NCBI GenBank assembly: GCA_937949545.1
Contig: CALEDR010000021.1
Location: 62,001-126,000 of the forward strand
Direction of reading: 5' to 3'
DNA: 64,000 bases
Source: an uncultured Phycisphaerae bacterium
GTDB taxonomy: Bacteria > Planctomycetota > Phycisphaerae > Sedimentisphaerales > Anaerohalosphaeraceae
Shown here piece by piece: positions 25,419 through 34,859 of the stretch; the stretch's first letter is position 1; every line of letters begins with the position of its first letter. The notes beneath the pieces are model-generated. The model did not search any database. It was given only the letters and a program-made list of their open reading frames with translations, and was not told where the DNA came from. A program made the position numbers and the translations under genes.

Positions 25419-28061
25419 CTATTTCCAGCATACGTCAGTGGGCTCACGGCTGCATTCAAGCCAGTCAATTGCCATCTGGGCCAAATCAGCCAAGCTCATG
25501 TCCCCAATACCCGATAACCATTCGCCGGCAAGAGCAGCAAAATCCTCAAAATCTACCTGACAGTCCTGGTTATAGTCCGATAAAAGCGGGGCGGTACAAG
25601 AATACGCAGTAATCGTATAGACATGACCGGCCTGGGTGCCAAATTCATAAAGATTCACGCCAGGTCTCTGGACCTCCACACGGACAGTCCCATCCGTCAC
25701 GGCAATCGGCCAAGCCGAACGAATTCGGCAGGTTTTACCCAGCAGTGAGCGAATTTGTGCACTCTTTAAATCATTATTTTCCCACGTAATATCCACCTCA
25801 AAACCCCCGCGAGCCTTCAAGCCCGTCACACTCCCATTCGCCATTTTATCCGGCAATGCCGGCAGCAAATACACCTCCCCCTGATGACTCTGCAGAAACA
25901 TCTCCGCCATCCCCATCAAAACCCCTAAATTTCCATCAATCTGGTTCTCAGATGTCCCATCAGCCGTCCCCCCTTTTCGGGAAAAAGTCATGTTATACGT
26001 ATGGGATTTGCCAAGAATCTTATTGAGAATCATATAGGCATGATTGCCCTGCAGCAGACGCACCCGACAGCACATCTTCCACGCTTGACTCCAGGACGTA
26101 TTATTCGTATTATCCCCTTTCCAATTCAAAACCACCTGCGCTGCCGCCGCCAGGTCCGGTGTGTGATGAGGGGTAATATTTCCAGCCGGCATCAGGTCCA
26201 CCAGATGCGACAGATGCCGATGCGTGTTCGGCACATCCACATCCTCCAGCCACTCCTGCAGCTGACCGTATCGGCCGATCTGGTTGGGAGGCAGCTGCGC
26301 ACGCTTCTGCTCCAGCTGCTGCCGAAAGTCTGCATCTACGCCCAGAATCTGACTCGCTTCAATCACATACGTAAACAGATTTCGAATCAGCTGGCAGTCC
26401 ATCGTAGGGCCGGCCACAAGCTCCCCGTTCTCTCCGAGCGCCGGATTGGGCTGCTCCGGCGAATGGGAAGGATTCGTCAGCAGATACGGAACTCGCCCGC
26501 TCCGCGGATCCGGCACCAAAAAGTCCGCAAAAAACTCCGCCGCCCCCTTCATCAAAGGATAGGCCTCCGCAAGAAAATTCAGATCCCCGCTGTATTCATA
26601 GTGCCACCACAGATGCATACACAGCCACGCCCCGCCGCTCGGCCACAGTCCTCCCGGACTATTGATGGGAGCCGCCCCGCGCCACAAATCCGTATTGTGA
26701 TGCACAACCCACCCGTCTGCACCATAGTGCACCGATGCCACCGCAGCCCCCGTCTCCGACAAATCCCGAATCAGATCAAACAGCGGCTGATGGCATTCCC
26801 CCAAATTCGTGACCTCCGCCGCCCAGTAGTTCATCTCCTCGTTGATATTGAGGGTCATCTTGCCCTCCCACGACGGCTCGAACTCGTTATTCCACTTGCC
26901 CTGCAGATTCAGCGGCTGAGAACCCGGACGAGACCCCGAAATCAGCAGATACCGGGCCATCTGAAAATTCACCGTCAGCAGCTGCAAATCATCCGCATTG
27001 AAAAGCGACCAGTCCGTCTTGGCGGCATCCACGCCGGCCTCAATGGCCCTCAGACGCGCATCCGTCGGATTGTTGACCTTCTCCGAAGTCCCTAAATCCA
27101 ACGTCACCCGATTAAAGAGGGCCTGATAATCATCCAATTGGGCCTGACGCAGCGCCGCAAATCCTTTGGCCGCCGCACTGGATACCGTGTTCAGACAACG
27201 CTGACTCGGATCGCCGCTGATGTCGTTATAGCGAACAAAATTCGAAGCGGCCCCCAGTACCAGCGTCACCGCATCCGCCCCGCTGACCACCAGAGTCTGG
27301 CCGGAAGGGGTCACCGAACCGCCCTCTGCGAGAATCCGCACGCGGGTTTCAAACTCCACATCACTGGCCAGACCGTTTAAACCCACATGATCCACAGCCC
27401 CGCGGAGAACCACGTCATGGCCGCTGACCGAACGGCTGACCACCGTATGCGGTGTGGTTAAACTGCATGTAAACCCAATTTTTCCGGGCTGGCTGGCTGT
27501 CAGCCGAACCACAATCACGTTATCCGGATAGCTGGCAAAACAATCTCGCTGATAGGTCACGCCTCCGGCTGTGTAGGTTACCGAGGCCGTAGCTGTCGTC
27601 AAATCCAGCTGCCGTCTGTAATTCGTGCCCGAATGATTAAACGTCAGCCGAAGTTCCGCCGTCGGCTGATAGGGGCACTGACGCAGCGGAACGCTCATAA
27701 AATTGTTTTTGGCCGCAAGGTCATAAGCATTCTTGCCCTGCCCGGCCCATATATAGTTTCGAATCTGCTGCAGGTAGGCCGACGCCCCGGTGTGAGCATA
27801 ATTATGCGGATGGCCCGCCCAAACCGTATCCTCATTGAACTGAACGATTTCCTCATTCATCCCGCCGTACACCATCGCGGCCAGACGCCCGTTGCCGATC
27901 GGCAGCGCCGAATTCGAGGTGGCATTGGCCGTATACGTCGCCGGACTGGTATAAAACAACACAAGCGGCCCCGGGTCCGCACCGGCAATCAAGGACAACA
28001 CCGCAACCAGAACAGAAAACAACACCCAATTTTGGTAAGCCCGCTCACCGCTTGTTCTCAT
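25419..28061 (-). CDS. Secreted GH95 family glycosidase (alpha-L-fucosidase/L-galactosidase type) with dockerin-like tail
   Basis: An 880-residue exported enzyme. Signal peptide covers ~1-28. N-terminal GH95 beta-sandwich domain (~33-270: [34 protein letters not shown]), then the (alpha/alpha)6 barrel with [37 protein letters not shown] and [18 protein letters not shown], the last carrying the family's catalytic Asp. GH95 enzymes cleave alpha-L-fucosides or alpha-L-galactosides by inversion; both sugars occur in pectin and xyloglucan side chains. The C-terminus bears the planctomycete dockerin-like repeat [19 protein letters not shown], and a second partial one ([13 protein letters not shown]). 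It lies 27 bp downstream of the PL1-LamG gene, so they form one unit. Confidence 0.9.
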   Translation of the reverse strand: MRTSGERAYQNWVLFSVLVAVLSLIAGADPGPLVLFYTSPATYTANATSNSALPIGNGRLAAMVYGGMNEEIVQFNEDTVWAGHPHNYAHTGASAYLQQIRNYIWAGQGKNAYDLAAKNNFMSVPLRQCPYQPTAELRLTFNHSGTNYRRQLDLTTATASVTYTAGGVTYQRDCFASYPDNVIVVRLTASQPGKIGFTCSLTTPHTVVSRSVSGHDVVLRGAVDHVGLNGLASDVEFETRVRILAEGGSVTPSGQTLVVSGADAVTLVLGAASNFVRYNDISGDPSQRCLNTVSSAAAKGFAALRQAQLDDYQALFNRVTLDLGTSEKVNNPTDARLRAIEAGVDAAKTDWSLFNADDLQLLTVNFQMARYLLISGSRPGSQPLNLQGKWNNEFEPSWEGKMTLNINEEMNYWAAEVTNLGECHQPLFDLIRDLSETGAAVASVHYGADGWVVHHNTDLWRGAAPINSPGGLWPSGGAWLCMHLWWHYEYSGDLNFLAEAYPLMKGAAEFFADFLVPDPRSGRVPYLLTNPSHSPEQPNPALGENGELVAGPTMDCQLIRNLFTYVIEASQILGVDADFRQQLEQKRAQLPPNQIGRYGQLQEWLEDVDVPNTHRHLSHLVDLMPAGNITPHHTPDLAAAAQVVLNWKGDNTNNTSWSQAWKMCCRVRLLQGNHAYMILNKILGKSHTYNMTFSRKGGTADGTSENQIDGNLGVLMGMAEMFLQSHQGEVYLLPALPDKMANGSVTGLKARGGFEVDITWENNDLKSAQIRSLLGKTCRIRSAWPIAVTDGTVRVEVQRPGVNLYEFGTQAGHVYTITAYSCTAPLLSDYNQDCQVDFEDFAALAGEWLSGIGDMSLADLAQMAIDWLECSREPTDVCWK

Positions 28062-28088
28062 ACAAACCCCTCAAACAAGAACTTGTTT

Positions 28089-31000
28089 TCACCTGCTTTC
28101 CTGCTGATACAGATTCTGAATCTCCTCCGCACTCAAAGCCCGCTCGTAAATCCGCACATCATCGATGCGGCCGCTGAAAAAACTCCCCAGCAGTCCGGAA
28201 ACCTGCTCGATCGTCCCAACCCGCACCGGACAAGCCGTCCCCGTTACAATTGACAAAGTGGGAGACGTATAAACCCCCGGATCCAGCTGACCGTCGATAT
28301 ACAGCCGAAGATGCTGCACCAGCGCCGGCCCCGCTTCCGGTGCCTCCAGAACCGCCGCTACATGATGCCACTGCCCATCGGCAACCGGTTGATTGCTGAC
28401 AACATTGCCGCCGCTGACGCCCAGCTGAAGTTTGGCATTATTCACAAATAACAGCCAGCGGGTCCCTGTATCCAGACCGCCGTAGGTCAGAATCATTCCG
28501 CCCGTCTGCGTGGTTTGAATCCAGGCACAAACGGTTCGCGCCCGCCCTCCGCCGATTCCGAAATAATCGGGAAACTCGGCATAATCATCCAGCCCGTCCA
28601 GCAGAAGACCGCCGCCCGAAACGCCCTCTGTCCATATAGGCCCCCCCGCCAGATGGGCCGTGCGATTATAGAGGGAAATATCCTTCGTCGTATCCCCGCT
28701 CATTTCCTCAAACGGCAAAGCAAGAACAAGGGCCTCATCCCCCAGCCAGCACGAAGCCAGAACAGCAAAATCGGCCAAATCCACCCTCCGATCCTCGTTT
28801 CGATCCGCCCCGCCGCACGAAGGAATCTCCTCACAGCCCGCCCAAAGCCATCTGTCGGACAGCCCGGCCAAATCCTCCAGCCCTTTGACCCCGGAATAAA
28901 CATTGGACACATGGATTGTCATAACAGCTGTATCGGATTGCCCAGAGGTATTCTCAAAAACAACGGTGAAGGTGTTGAGCCCTCTGTCCGAATCCTTCGG
29001 AGCCCCCGACAGATTCCCGTTGGGACTGACAGTCAGCCAGTCCGGGCCGGAAAGTTTGCGGAATGTGCCGATGCCCTCCGCATAAGACCGCAGGGTCCCG
29101 CCGACATACGGCGTCAGTTCGACCGCGTCCAGATTCTCTATCAAATCCGTTGTAAACACAGGAGTTCCGACAGCCGCACGCCCCAAACCGTCATTGTAAA
29201 GGATTTCCGCAAACGTCCGGTCCGACGAGCGGCTCCATATGGCCACATCATCCAGATAGCCGTTATACTCCCCCCGGCTCATCCCGTTGACGCTCGGTTC
29301 ATCCCCATAAAAACCAATCCCCGTGTACTGGCCGTTATAATTGTTCGAAGGAGAAGTCGCCAGCGCAATGGAACCCGCCTCATTCGCATTCAGCCAGCCC
29401 CGCAGCTGGCCGGATGCATCAATGGACACCAGCACATGGTTCCATTGATTCAGAACGGGCCGATTGCCGAATTCCGGGGTCTGGGTATCCACGGTCAGCC
29501 GGCACGCCCCGGACGGAAGCAGCTCAATCCGGAAGGTTTTGGCGGAGGTTTGTGTGCCGACTTTGGTGCCGAGCATGCACGCCGTTTTATCGGAGGCAGG
29601 CAGAGCCGTGGGCTTAAACCACAGCGAAATCGTCATCGGAGCGGCATTCGGAAAAATCCGGTTGGTTCCCGTATCCGACCATCCGACAATCAGGCCGTCT
29701 TTCGGATAAGTCAAATCCAGACAGCCCCCGCCCAGCAGTTTCTCCTCGGAATCCAGCCAAGCCGCCCCGAACGGATTGTTGGGATTCGATGCATAGACCT
29801 TGGAAACATCCAAGAAATCCACATCAAACGGCCAATAATGAATCAAATCCGACGGAAGATTCGGCGCCGTCTTGAACATCCACACCTCTCCCGGAATCAC
29901 CGTATTGTCAGCAGTCACTTCATCAATCCGCCAGTAATACTTCGTATCCGCCGTCAGGGTCGGCGGTGTGAAGGTGGTTGCCGTCTGATTGCCGTAGCCG
30001 ACCAGTTCAGTCGGCGAGGTCCCAAAATAAACATTGTGGGTGACGGCCGTATGGCCGGCACGCCAGCTCAGCGCCGTTGTTGTCGCCGCACAAAAATCTC
30101 CGTTTGCCGGTCGGGGAACCGTCGCCTGCACCGGCCAAAGCGATGAGTCTCCAACCAAAATCGTCGTCCCGGCTCCTCCCATCACGAGGGAGGGAATGTT
30201 CGCCGTCGCATCCAGACTGTACGCATACGGCGGCACAAAAGCACTGCCGTATCCCGACATACTCCCGCTGCATCCGTCAAAAATATTGCCCACCGACTTG
30301 ATTTCAACCGTAAACGTGCCGCTGGTCCCCGAATCCACACGCCCCGCATCCGTAATCGGATTTTTCACATGATCAAAGTAGTTATTCTCCAAAAGCACCT
30401 TATACCCCCACGACCCCCCGACACAATAGGAGTTTCCCGTGCACGAGTAGTAGTTGTTGAAGACGTGATCTTGCCCATATCGCCCGCGCGGCATCCGCTG
30501 ATCCGCATACGACCCCCACCAGTTATGATGAAACGTCACATTCAGCTTGCCCACATCCGTCGGATTGTCATCGGTCGAACCAACCAGGCAGGTTAACCGG
30601 TGAGCATTCACTTTGCTGGTATAATAAAAGCGGCACCACGAAACCGTGATATAGTTAGACTGATCCGTAATATCAAGCAGCCCGTCCGCGCAGTCCAAGA
30701 ACGTACAATGATCAATCCACACGTGAGTCGCACGCCGGCAAATCAGACCATCCTGCGGCATCGCCCCCTGAAAGGTAAGATTGCGGACGATCACATTATC
30801 CACATCACTGACCTTCACGCTGAATCCAACAATTTTCGCATCATACCCAATGCCCAGAATCGTCTTGTTGGACCCCACATTCGGAATATTGTAATCGCCG
30901 TGAATGGTCCCGAGCACCTGAACAATCCGCGGCGTATCCCCGCTGACGGCATTTACAAAGTCTTCTTTGTTCGTTACGGTCACCACTTCACCGCCCTGAC

Positions 31001-31112
31001 CGCCGGTCGTGCCTCCAGCCATTGCCGCCCACCCAATCGGTTCTGCATCCGCCGCAAGACAAGGCCGACACAAAAGGAAAACAAGGACAGGAAACGCCGC
31101 GATGATTCTCAT
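28089..31112 (-). CDS. Multidomain pectate lyase (PL1) with two LamG domains and dockerin-like motif
   Basis: A 1007-residue exported enzyme predicted to cleave pectate by beta-elimination. ATG 31112 follows GGAGGG; residues 1-20 are a signal peptide. Order: PL1 beta-helix (~25-330) with GWAAMAGGTTGGQGG, WIDHCTFLDCADGLLDI (calcium/substrate Asp) and DQRMPRGRYG (catalytic Arg near residue 209); Fn3-like segment; LamG (~430-650, LIHYWPFDVDF); Ig/cadherin-like domain (~660-745); dockerin-like repeat DRNEDRRVDLADFAVLASCW; second LamG to the C-terminus (RIDDVRIYERALSAEEI). The dockerin-like repeat is internal, unlike its neighbours. Promoter copy B lies ~100-165 bp upstream. Confidence 0.9.
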   Translation of the reverse strand: MRIIAAFPVLVFLLCRPCLAADAEPIGWAAMAGGTTGGQGGEVVTVTNKEDFVNAVSGDTPRIVQVLGTIHGDYNIPNVGSNKTILGIGYDAKIVGFSVKVSDVDNVIVRNLTFQGAMPQDGLICRRATHVWIDHCTFLDCADGLLDITDQSNYITVSWCRFYYTSKVNAHRLTCLVGSTDDNPTDVGKLNVTFHHNWWGSYADQRMPRGRYGQDHVFNNYYSCTGNSYCVGGSWGYKVLLENNYFDHVKNPITDAGRVDSGTSGTFTVEIKSVGNIFDGCSGSMSGYGSAFVPPYAYSLDATANIPSLVMGGAGTTILVGDSSLWPVQATVPRPANGDFCAATTTALSWRAGHTAVTHNVYFGTSPTELVGYGNQTATTFTPPTLTADTKYYWRIDEVTADNTVIPGEVWMFKTAPNLPSDLIHYWPFDVDFLDVSKVYASNPNNPFGAAWLDSEEKLLGGGCLDLTYPKDGLIVGWSDTGTNRIFPNAAPMTISLWFKPTALPASDKTACMLGTKVGTQTSAKTFRIELLPSGACRLTVDTQTPEFGNRPVLNQWNHVLVSIDASGQLRGWLNANEAGSIALATSPSNNYNGQYTGIGFYGDEPSVNGMSRGEYNGYLDDVAIWSRSSDRTFAEILYNDGLGRAAVGTPVFTTDLIENLDAVELTPYVGGTLRSYAEGIGTFRKLSGPDWLTVSPNGNLSGAPKDSDRGLNTFTVVFENTSGQSDTAVMTIHVSNVYSGVKGLEDLAGLSDRWLWAGCEEIPSCGGADRNEDRRVDLADFAVLASCWLGDEALVLALPFEEMSGDTTKDISLYNRTAHLAGGPIWTEGVSGGGLLLDGLDDYAEFPDYFGIGGGRARTVCAWIQTTQTGGMILTYGGLDTGTRWLLFVNNAKLQLGVSGGNVVSNQPVADGQWHHVAAVLEAPEAGPALVQHLRLYIDGQLDPGVYTSPTLSIVTGTACPVRVGTIEQVSGLLGSFFSGRIDDVRIYERALSAEEIQNLYQQESR

Positions 31113-31213
31113 CCATTCCCTCCAGGAACCTCGGCTCCACAGCCTAACCATACTGACCGTCCCCCTATTCGGAGAGTGCCGAAAAAACAATAACCCTCAT
31201 CACTTTTGTAGCA

Positions 31214-31278
31214 ATGATAGCAAAACAACAAGATAAGTTCTTCCCGGATTAGGGAAATAACTTTTCATATTCATAGAT
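31214..31278 (-). promoter_or_regulatory. AraC-type activator promoter, copy B (PL1-GH95 unit)
   Basis: Same layout as 25300-25364: 25-nt box at 31254-31278 (23 of 25 bases identical to copy A), second half-site AATCCGGGAAG 21 bp downstream, and -10 TATCAT at 31214-31219. Predicted leader to the PL1 start is ~95 nt. Elsewhere in the 31113-31502 gap are only a small palindrome and a terminator. Confidence 0.65.
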
Positions 31279-31421
31279 TTTACAAGAATATGGCCAGACT
31301 ATACCCTTTATGTCTGATATATATTTCGCGGATAGACAGAGACACACCCCCTCCGGAAAGGAGTCGTATCCTTGTTTTAGCTAACACTCGGCTTCGGAAA
31401 AAAGACCGACTCTTGAATCAG

Positions 31422-31441
31422 CCGCGGGCGCAAGCCCGTGG
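31422..31441. repeat. Short REP-like palindrome
   Basis: CCGCGGGC (31422-31429), loop GCAA, GCCCGTGG (31434-31441): an 8-bp stem with one G-T wobble. No T run in the right place for a terminator. Similar CGGGCxxxAGCCCG palindromes are common in planctomycete genomes as far as I recall; only this copy is in the window. Confidence 0.4.
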
Positions 31442-31457
31442 AAAAAAAGTACGTCCT

Positions 31458-31486
31458 AAAAAAATCCTCCCCTTTGTGAAAAGGGG
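31458..31486 (-). terminator. Intrinsic terminator after the DUF3826 gene
   Basis: CCCCTTT (31469-31475) pairs with AAAGGGG (31480-31486) around GTGA. On the minus strand this is followed after 4 nt by seven T residues (31464 to 31458). It lies 17 bp past the DUF3826 stop. Confidence 0.7.
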
Positions 31487-31502
31487 GCTGTTCCGCCGAC
31501 CG

Positions 31503-32180
31503 TCAGTTAGAACCGGCCTGGTTTCGAACATTTCGCTCTTCTGAGGCTTTCTTCAGGTCATACCCCTGGGCGGACAGGTAATTGTTAATCCGCCCTTTGT
31601 ATTTCCCAAACCATTGATGTTTTTCCCCCGAAGAACTCGCATCCATCGCGATTTCCCGCGCCTCAATCAGATAGGCCGAAATCACCTCCTTTTGCTCGTC
31701 AGTCAGCTGCGGCAGCATCTGAAGATAACTGTTGTACGTCACCGGCAAAAGACCGTAGGTCATCCCGTCCTTGACCTGATCAATCTGGGCAGGACTCAGC
31801 AGGGCCGACAATCTCAGCAGATACTGCGTATGCAGCTGCTCCCGCAGCCGCTGGGTTATATCCTTCAGGGCCTGGATAATCAGTTTTTTCGTCTCCGCAT
31901 CCACATCCGTCCGGGATTGAACCGCTTTGATTTGAGCATCGCAGGTATCCTGCAGCATCCCCAGACTGCGATACTGCTCCGCAATTACCTCCTGAACCTG
32001 CCGAGCCCTCGCGTCATCTTCAATTTTCAGTGTCTGGACAATTTTCCTTGCCCGCTCCTGAAGAACCTGCGTATAGGCAGGGTCTGGGTCCTGCGGAACA
32101 GTGATGACTTTCGCCGGCTCAGGCACCGCCGTGAGGGCAAATACAATCAATCGTGCAAAAATACCTGCCGAATACATCAT
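31503..32180 (-). CDS. DUF3826 domain exported protein
   Basis: A 225-residue protein with an N-terminal hydrophobic signal (MYSAGIFARLIVFALTAV) and a helical body: YTQVLQERARKIVQTLKI, RAREQLHTQYLLRLSALL-like repeats, DQVKDGMTYGLLPVTYNSYL, and EISAYL followed by GKYKGRINNYLSAQGYDLKKA. This matches DUF3826, found in polysaccharide utilisation loci of Bacteroidetes and planctomycetes; its function is unknown to me. Start at 32180 (or 32177) after AGGAG. It is monocistronic with its own terminator and lies between the pectate lyase region and the transketolase cluster. Confidence 0.8.
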   Translation of the reverse strand: MMYSAGIFARLIVFALTAVPEPAKVITVPQDPDPAYTQVLQERARKIVQTLKIEDDARARQVQEVIAEQYRSLGMLQDTCDAQIKAVQSRTDVDAETKKLIIQALKDITQRLREQLHTQYLLRLSALLSPAQIDQVKDGMTYGLLPVTYNSYLQMLPQLTDEQKEVISAYLIEAREIAMDASSSGEKHQWFGKYKGRINNYLSAQGYDLKKASEERNVRNQAGSN

Positions 32181-32293
32181 CTTCTCTCTCCTGCAGTGAA
32201 TTTTCTTCAAAAAATAGAATAATTGTTTCCTCTCCTTTTTTTCAAGTTCTTTTTGTCCGCAATTTGCCGGCGACGTCCAAACGGAAAAAATCT

Positions 32294-32322
32294 TTGAATC
32301 AGAAACCCGTTTTGATTAGGAT
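32294..32322 (+). promoter_or_regulatory. Possible promoter of the first split-transketolase operon
   Basis: TTGAAT (32294-32299) and TAGGAT (32317-32322) with a 17-bp spacer, 67 bp before the transketolase start. Both boxes match consensus at 4/6, so this is tentative. Confidence 0.35.
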
Positions 32323-32388
32323 GAAACCCCATAAAAAAAATGACGAATCGATTTCAGATTTAAGATTTCGAGCCGAAAGGCAAAAAAC

Positions 32389-33216
32389 GTGCAGAACCGA
32401 ATTAAAGAACTGGAAGAAATTGCCCGGCAGATTCGGATCGACATCCTCACAATGATTTACAAGGCCGGCGACGGTCACCCCGGTGCCTCTCTGTCCGTAA
32501 CCGACCTCCTTACAGCCCTGTATTTTGAGGTGATGAATATTGACCCGGCCAACCCCCAAAAACCTGACCGAGACCGATTCATTCTCTCCAAAGGGCATGC
32601 CTGTCCGGCCCTTTATGCGGCACTGGCCCGCAGGGGCTTTTTCTCCCGCGACGAACTGCCCCGACTGCGCTCGCTGGACTCGATGCTTCAGGGACATCCG
32701 GATATGAACAAAACCCCCGGCATCGACAGCACCTCCGGCTCTCTGGGCAACGGAATCTCCATCGGATTAGGAATGGTGCTGGCCGCACGCCTGACGGGAT
32801 ACGATTACTATACCTATGTGATTACAGGAGACGGGGAGCTTCAGGAGGGGGTCGTCTGGGAGGCAGCGACAGCGGCCGCCAAGTACAAAGCAGGCCGACT
32901 CATTGTGTTGGTGGACAACAACGGCCTGCAGAGCAGCGGCCCTGTCGAAGAGGTCAGCGGCCTCTATCCAATCCTGCCCAAGTGGGAGGCCTTCGGTTGG
33001 CACTGTCAGGAAATTGACGGCCACAGATTTGAACAGATTCTCCCCGCACTTCAAAAGGCCCGAGACTGCACAGACCGGCCGTCGCTCATTCTGGCCCATA
33101 CCGTCAAGGGACAAGGGGTTCCCTTTATGATAGGCGACAATTCCTGGCACAAACGCGTCCCGACCACAGAAGAATATCAGCAGGCCATGCACATCCTCGG
33201 AGGACCCTGCTCATGA
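32389..33216 (+). CDS. Transketolase N-terminal (ThDP-binding) subunit, set 1
   Basis: A 275-residue protein equivalent to the first half of transketolase. It binds thiamine diphosphate: GDG at 147-149 with N177/N178 in VDNNGLQ forms the cofactor motif; GHPGASLS near 30 and SKGHACPALYA near 68 are substrate/cofactor loops. It starts at GTG with AAAGG upstream. The partner C-terminal subunit overlaps its stop by 4 bp. Split transketolases occur in archaea and many bacteria both as general enzymes and as specialised ones (DHAP-forming or apulose 4-phosphate transketolase). Downstream genes are a racemase-like protein and a transporter, so a catabolic role is more likely than the housekeeping pentose phosphate one. 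Confidence 0.9.
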   Translation: MQNRIKELEEIARQIRIDILTMIYKAGDGHPGASLSVTDLLTALYFEVMNIDPANPQKPDRDRFILSKGHACPALYAALARRGFFSRDELPRLRSLDSMLQGHPDMNKTPGIDSTSGSLGNGISIGLGMVLAARLTGYDYYTYVITGDGELQEGVVWEAATAAAKYKAGRLIVLVDNNGLQSSGPVEEVSGLYPILPKWEAFGWHCQEIDGHRFEQILPALQKARDCTDRPSLILAHTVKGQGVPFMIGDNSWHKRVPTTEEYQQAMHILGGPCS

Positions 33217-34163
33217 CCGCTTTGGGCAATACCCGCCTGGCTTTTATCGAAACCCTGATTGAACTGGCCGAACAGGACCCCAAAACCGTTCTGGTCTGCG
33301 CCGATTCCGTCCTGGTCGTCAAGGGCAGACAGTTCGCCCAAAAATACCCGGACCGTTTCATTGACGTAGGCATTGCCGAACAAAACGCCGTCAATTGTGC
33401 CGCCGGCATGGCCGCCTGCGGCCTGATTCCCTATGTCGCCACCTATGCCGGCTTTCTGACTATGCGGGCCTGTGAACAAATTCGCACGTTTGTGGCTTAC
33501 CCAGGACTGAACGTCAAACTCATCGGAGCCAACGGCGGCATCAGTGCCGGAGAACGCGAAGGCGTCACCCATCAGTTCTTTGAAGACCTCGGAATCCTCC
33601 GAGCAATCCCAGGCATCACCATCGTCGTGCCGGCTGACGACACCCAAGTACGCCTGGCCGCACGTGCGATTCACAAGATCCATGGCCCGGCCTACGTGCG
33701 CATCGGCAGCGGACGCGACCCGCGGGTGGATGGCCGGGAGATTCCCTTTGAACTGGGCAAAATCCGAATCCTCGCCGAACACGGAAAAGACCTTACGCTC
33801 TTCACAAACGGATTCGTGGTCAATCGCGCCCTGAAGGCCGCCGAACGCCTCGCTCAAGAAGGAATCCGGGCCGTCGTCGCCGATGTCCATACCCTCAAAC
33901 CCCTGGACAAAGAGGGAATTATCACCCTCTTAAAACAAACCGGAGCCGCTGTCACCATCGAGGATCATAATATCATCGGCGGCTTAGGCAGCGCCATCGC
34001 CGAATGCAGCGTCGAAGACTGCCCCGTCCCCATCCAACGAATCGGACTGCCGGATTGTTTCCCCCGTTCCGGTCTGCCCGATCCCCTGCTGGATTATTAC
34101 CATATCGGTATTAACGATATCGTCGAGGCCGCCCGAGCCGTCGTCAGGAAGAAAAAGATATGA
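33213..34163 (+). CDS. Transketolase C-terminal subunit, set 1
   Basis: A 316-residue partner with the pyrimidine-binding and C-terminal transketolase domains. DVGIAEQNAVNCAAGMA (around residue 50-65) carries the catalytic Glu that activates ThDP; GISAGEREGVTHQFFEDLGI is the DXS/transketolase loop; VVPADDTQVR and TLKPLDKEGI mark the later domain. The ATG overlaps the upstream stop (ATGA), so subunit synthesis is coupled. Its own stop overlaps the following racemase-like gene in the same way. It resembles the second C-subunit at 49207-50172 in layout but differs clearly in sequence (TRSHQFFEDL- versus STHHSLHDL-type loop), suggesting different substrates. Confidence 0.9.
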   Translation: MTALGNTRLAFIETLIELAEQDPKTVLVCADSVLVVKGRQFAQKYPDRFIDVGIAEQNAVNCAAGMAACGLIPYVATYAGFLTMRACEQIRTFVAYPGLNVKLIGANGGISAGEREGVTHQFFEDLGILRAIPGITIVVPADDTQVRLAARAIHKIHGPAYVRIGSGRDPRVDGREIPFELGKIRILAEHGKDLTLFTNGFVVNRALKAAERLAQEGIRAVVADVHTLKPLDKEGIITLLKQTGAAVTIEDHNIIGGLGSAIAECSVEDCPVPIQRIGLPDCFPRSGLPDPLLDYYHIGINDIVEAARAVVRKKKI

Positions 34164-34813
34164 AGAAAAAACGACTCACCCTCATTCACACCTCCCCCCT
34201 AATGATTCCGATCTTCAATGACCTGTGCCGCCGGCTCCTGCCGGACATCGAAACGGTGCATATGGTGGATGAGGGACTTCTGAAGGATATTCTCCGGGAA
34301 GGATGCCTCACCAAGCCGACCGCCCGCCGTCTGGTCAGCCACATCCTCTCGGCGGAGCAGGCGGGAACGGATGCCATCCTCGTCACCTGCTCCTCCCTCG
34401 GCAGGGCCGCCGAAATCGGCGGAGAGCTGGCGACCGTCCCCGTTATCCGAGTGGATGAGCCGATGGCCAAATTGGCCGTTCAAATCGGCAAACGAATCGG
34501 CGTCATCGCCACTTTGCCGTCCACGCTGAACCCGACTGCAGAACTCATCCGCAGACAGAGCCCCAGCGATGTTGAACTGACAGAAAAACTGTGTGAAGGG
34601 GCATTCGAGGCCGTGCTTTCCGGCAATCCGGCCGTCCATGACAAAATCGTATCCGAAGGCATTCTCGAACTGGCCGGACGGGTGGACGTCATCGTGCTGG
34701 CCCAGGCCTCTATGGCACGGGTGGTCCAGATAATTCCGCCGGAACGGCTGACGGTTCCGGTACTCTCCAGCCCCCAGCCGGCAATCGAATATCTGGCAAG
34801 CGTGCTGAAATAA
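34160..34813 (+). CDS. Asp/Glu/hydantoin racemase superfamily protein lacking the second catalytic cysteine
   Basis: A 217-residue protein of the Asp/Glu racemase fold. The first catalytic site is present (ILVTCSSLGRAAE, C77), but the second half-site, where racemases have GCTE, reads VIVLAQASMARV (residues 177-188) with Ala at the expected cysteine position. A two-base racemisation is therefore unlikely; decarboxylase- or isomerase-type members of the superfamily use one cysteine. Start codon overlaps the transketolase stop (ATGA), and a transporter follows 46 bp later, so it belongs to this catabolic operon. Substrate unknown. Confidence 0.78.
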   Translation: MKKKRLTLIHTSPLMIPIFNDLCRRLLPDIETVHMVDEGLLKDILREGCLTKPTARRLVSHILSAEQAGTDAILVTCSSLGRAAEIGGELATVPVIRVDEPMAKLAVQIGKRIGVIATLPSTLNPTAELIRRQSPSDVELTEKLCEGAFEAVLSGNPAVHDKIVSEGILELAGRVDVIVLAQASMARVVQIIPPERLTVPVLSSPQPAIEYLASVLK

Positions 34814-34859
34814 AACCGTCGCCAATGTGCAATTGTTCCCTATTCATACAGGAGAGTGG

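Noticed and set aside
34160-34813. Annotating this gene as an active aspartate or glutamate racemase
   Set aside because: The second catalytic cysteine is replaced by alanine in AQASM, so only superfamily membership is supported.
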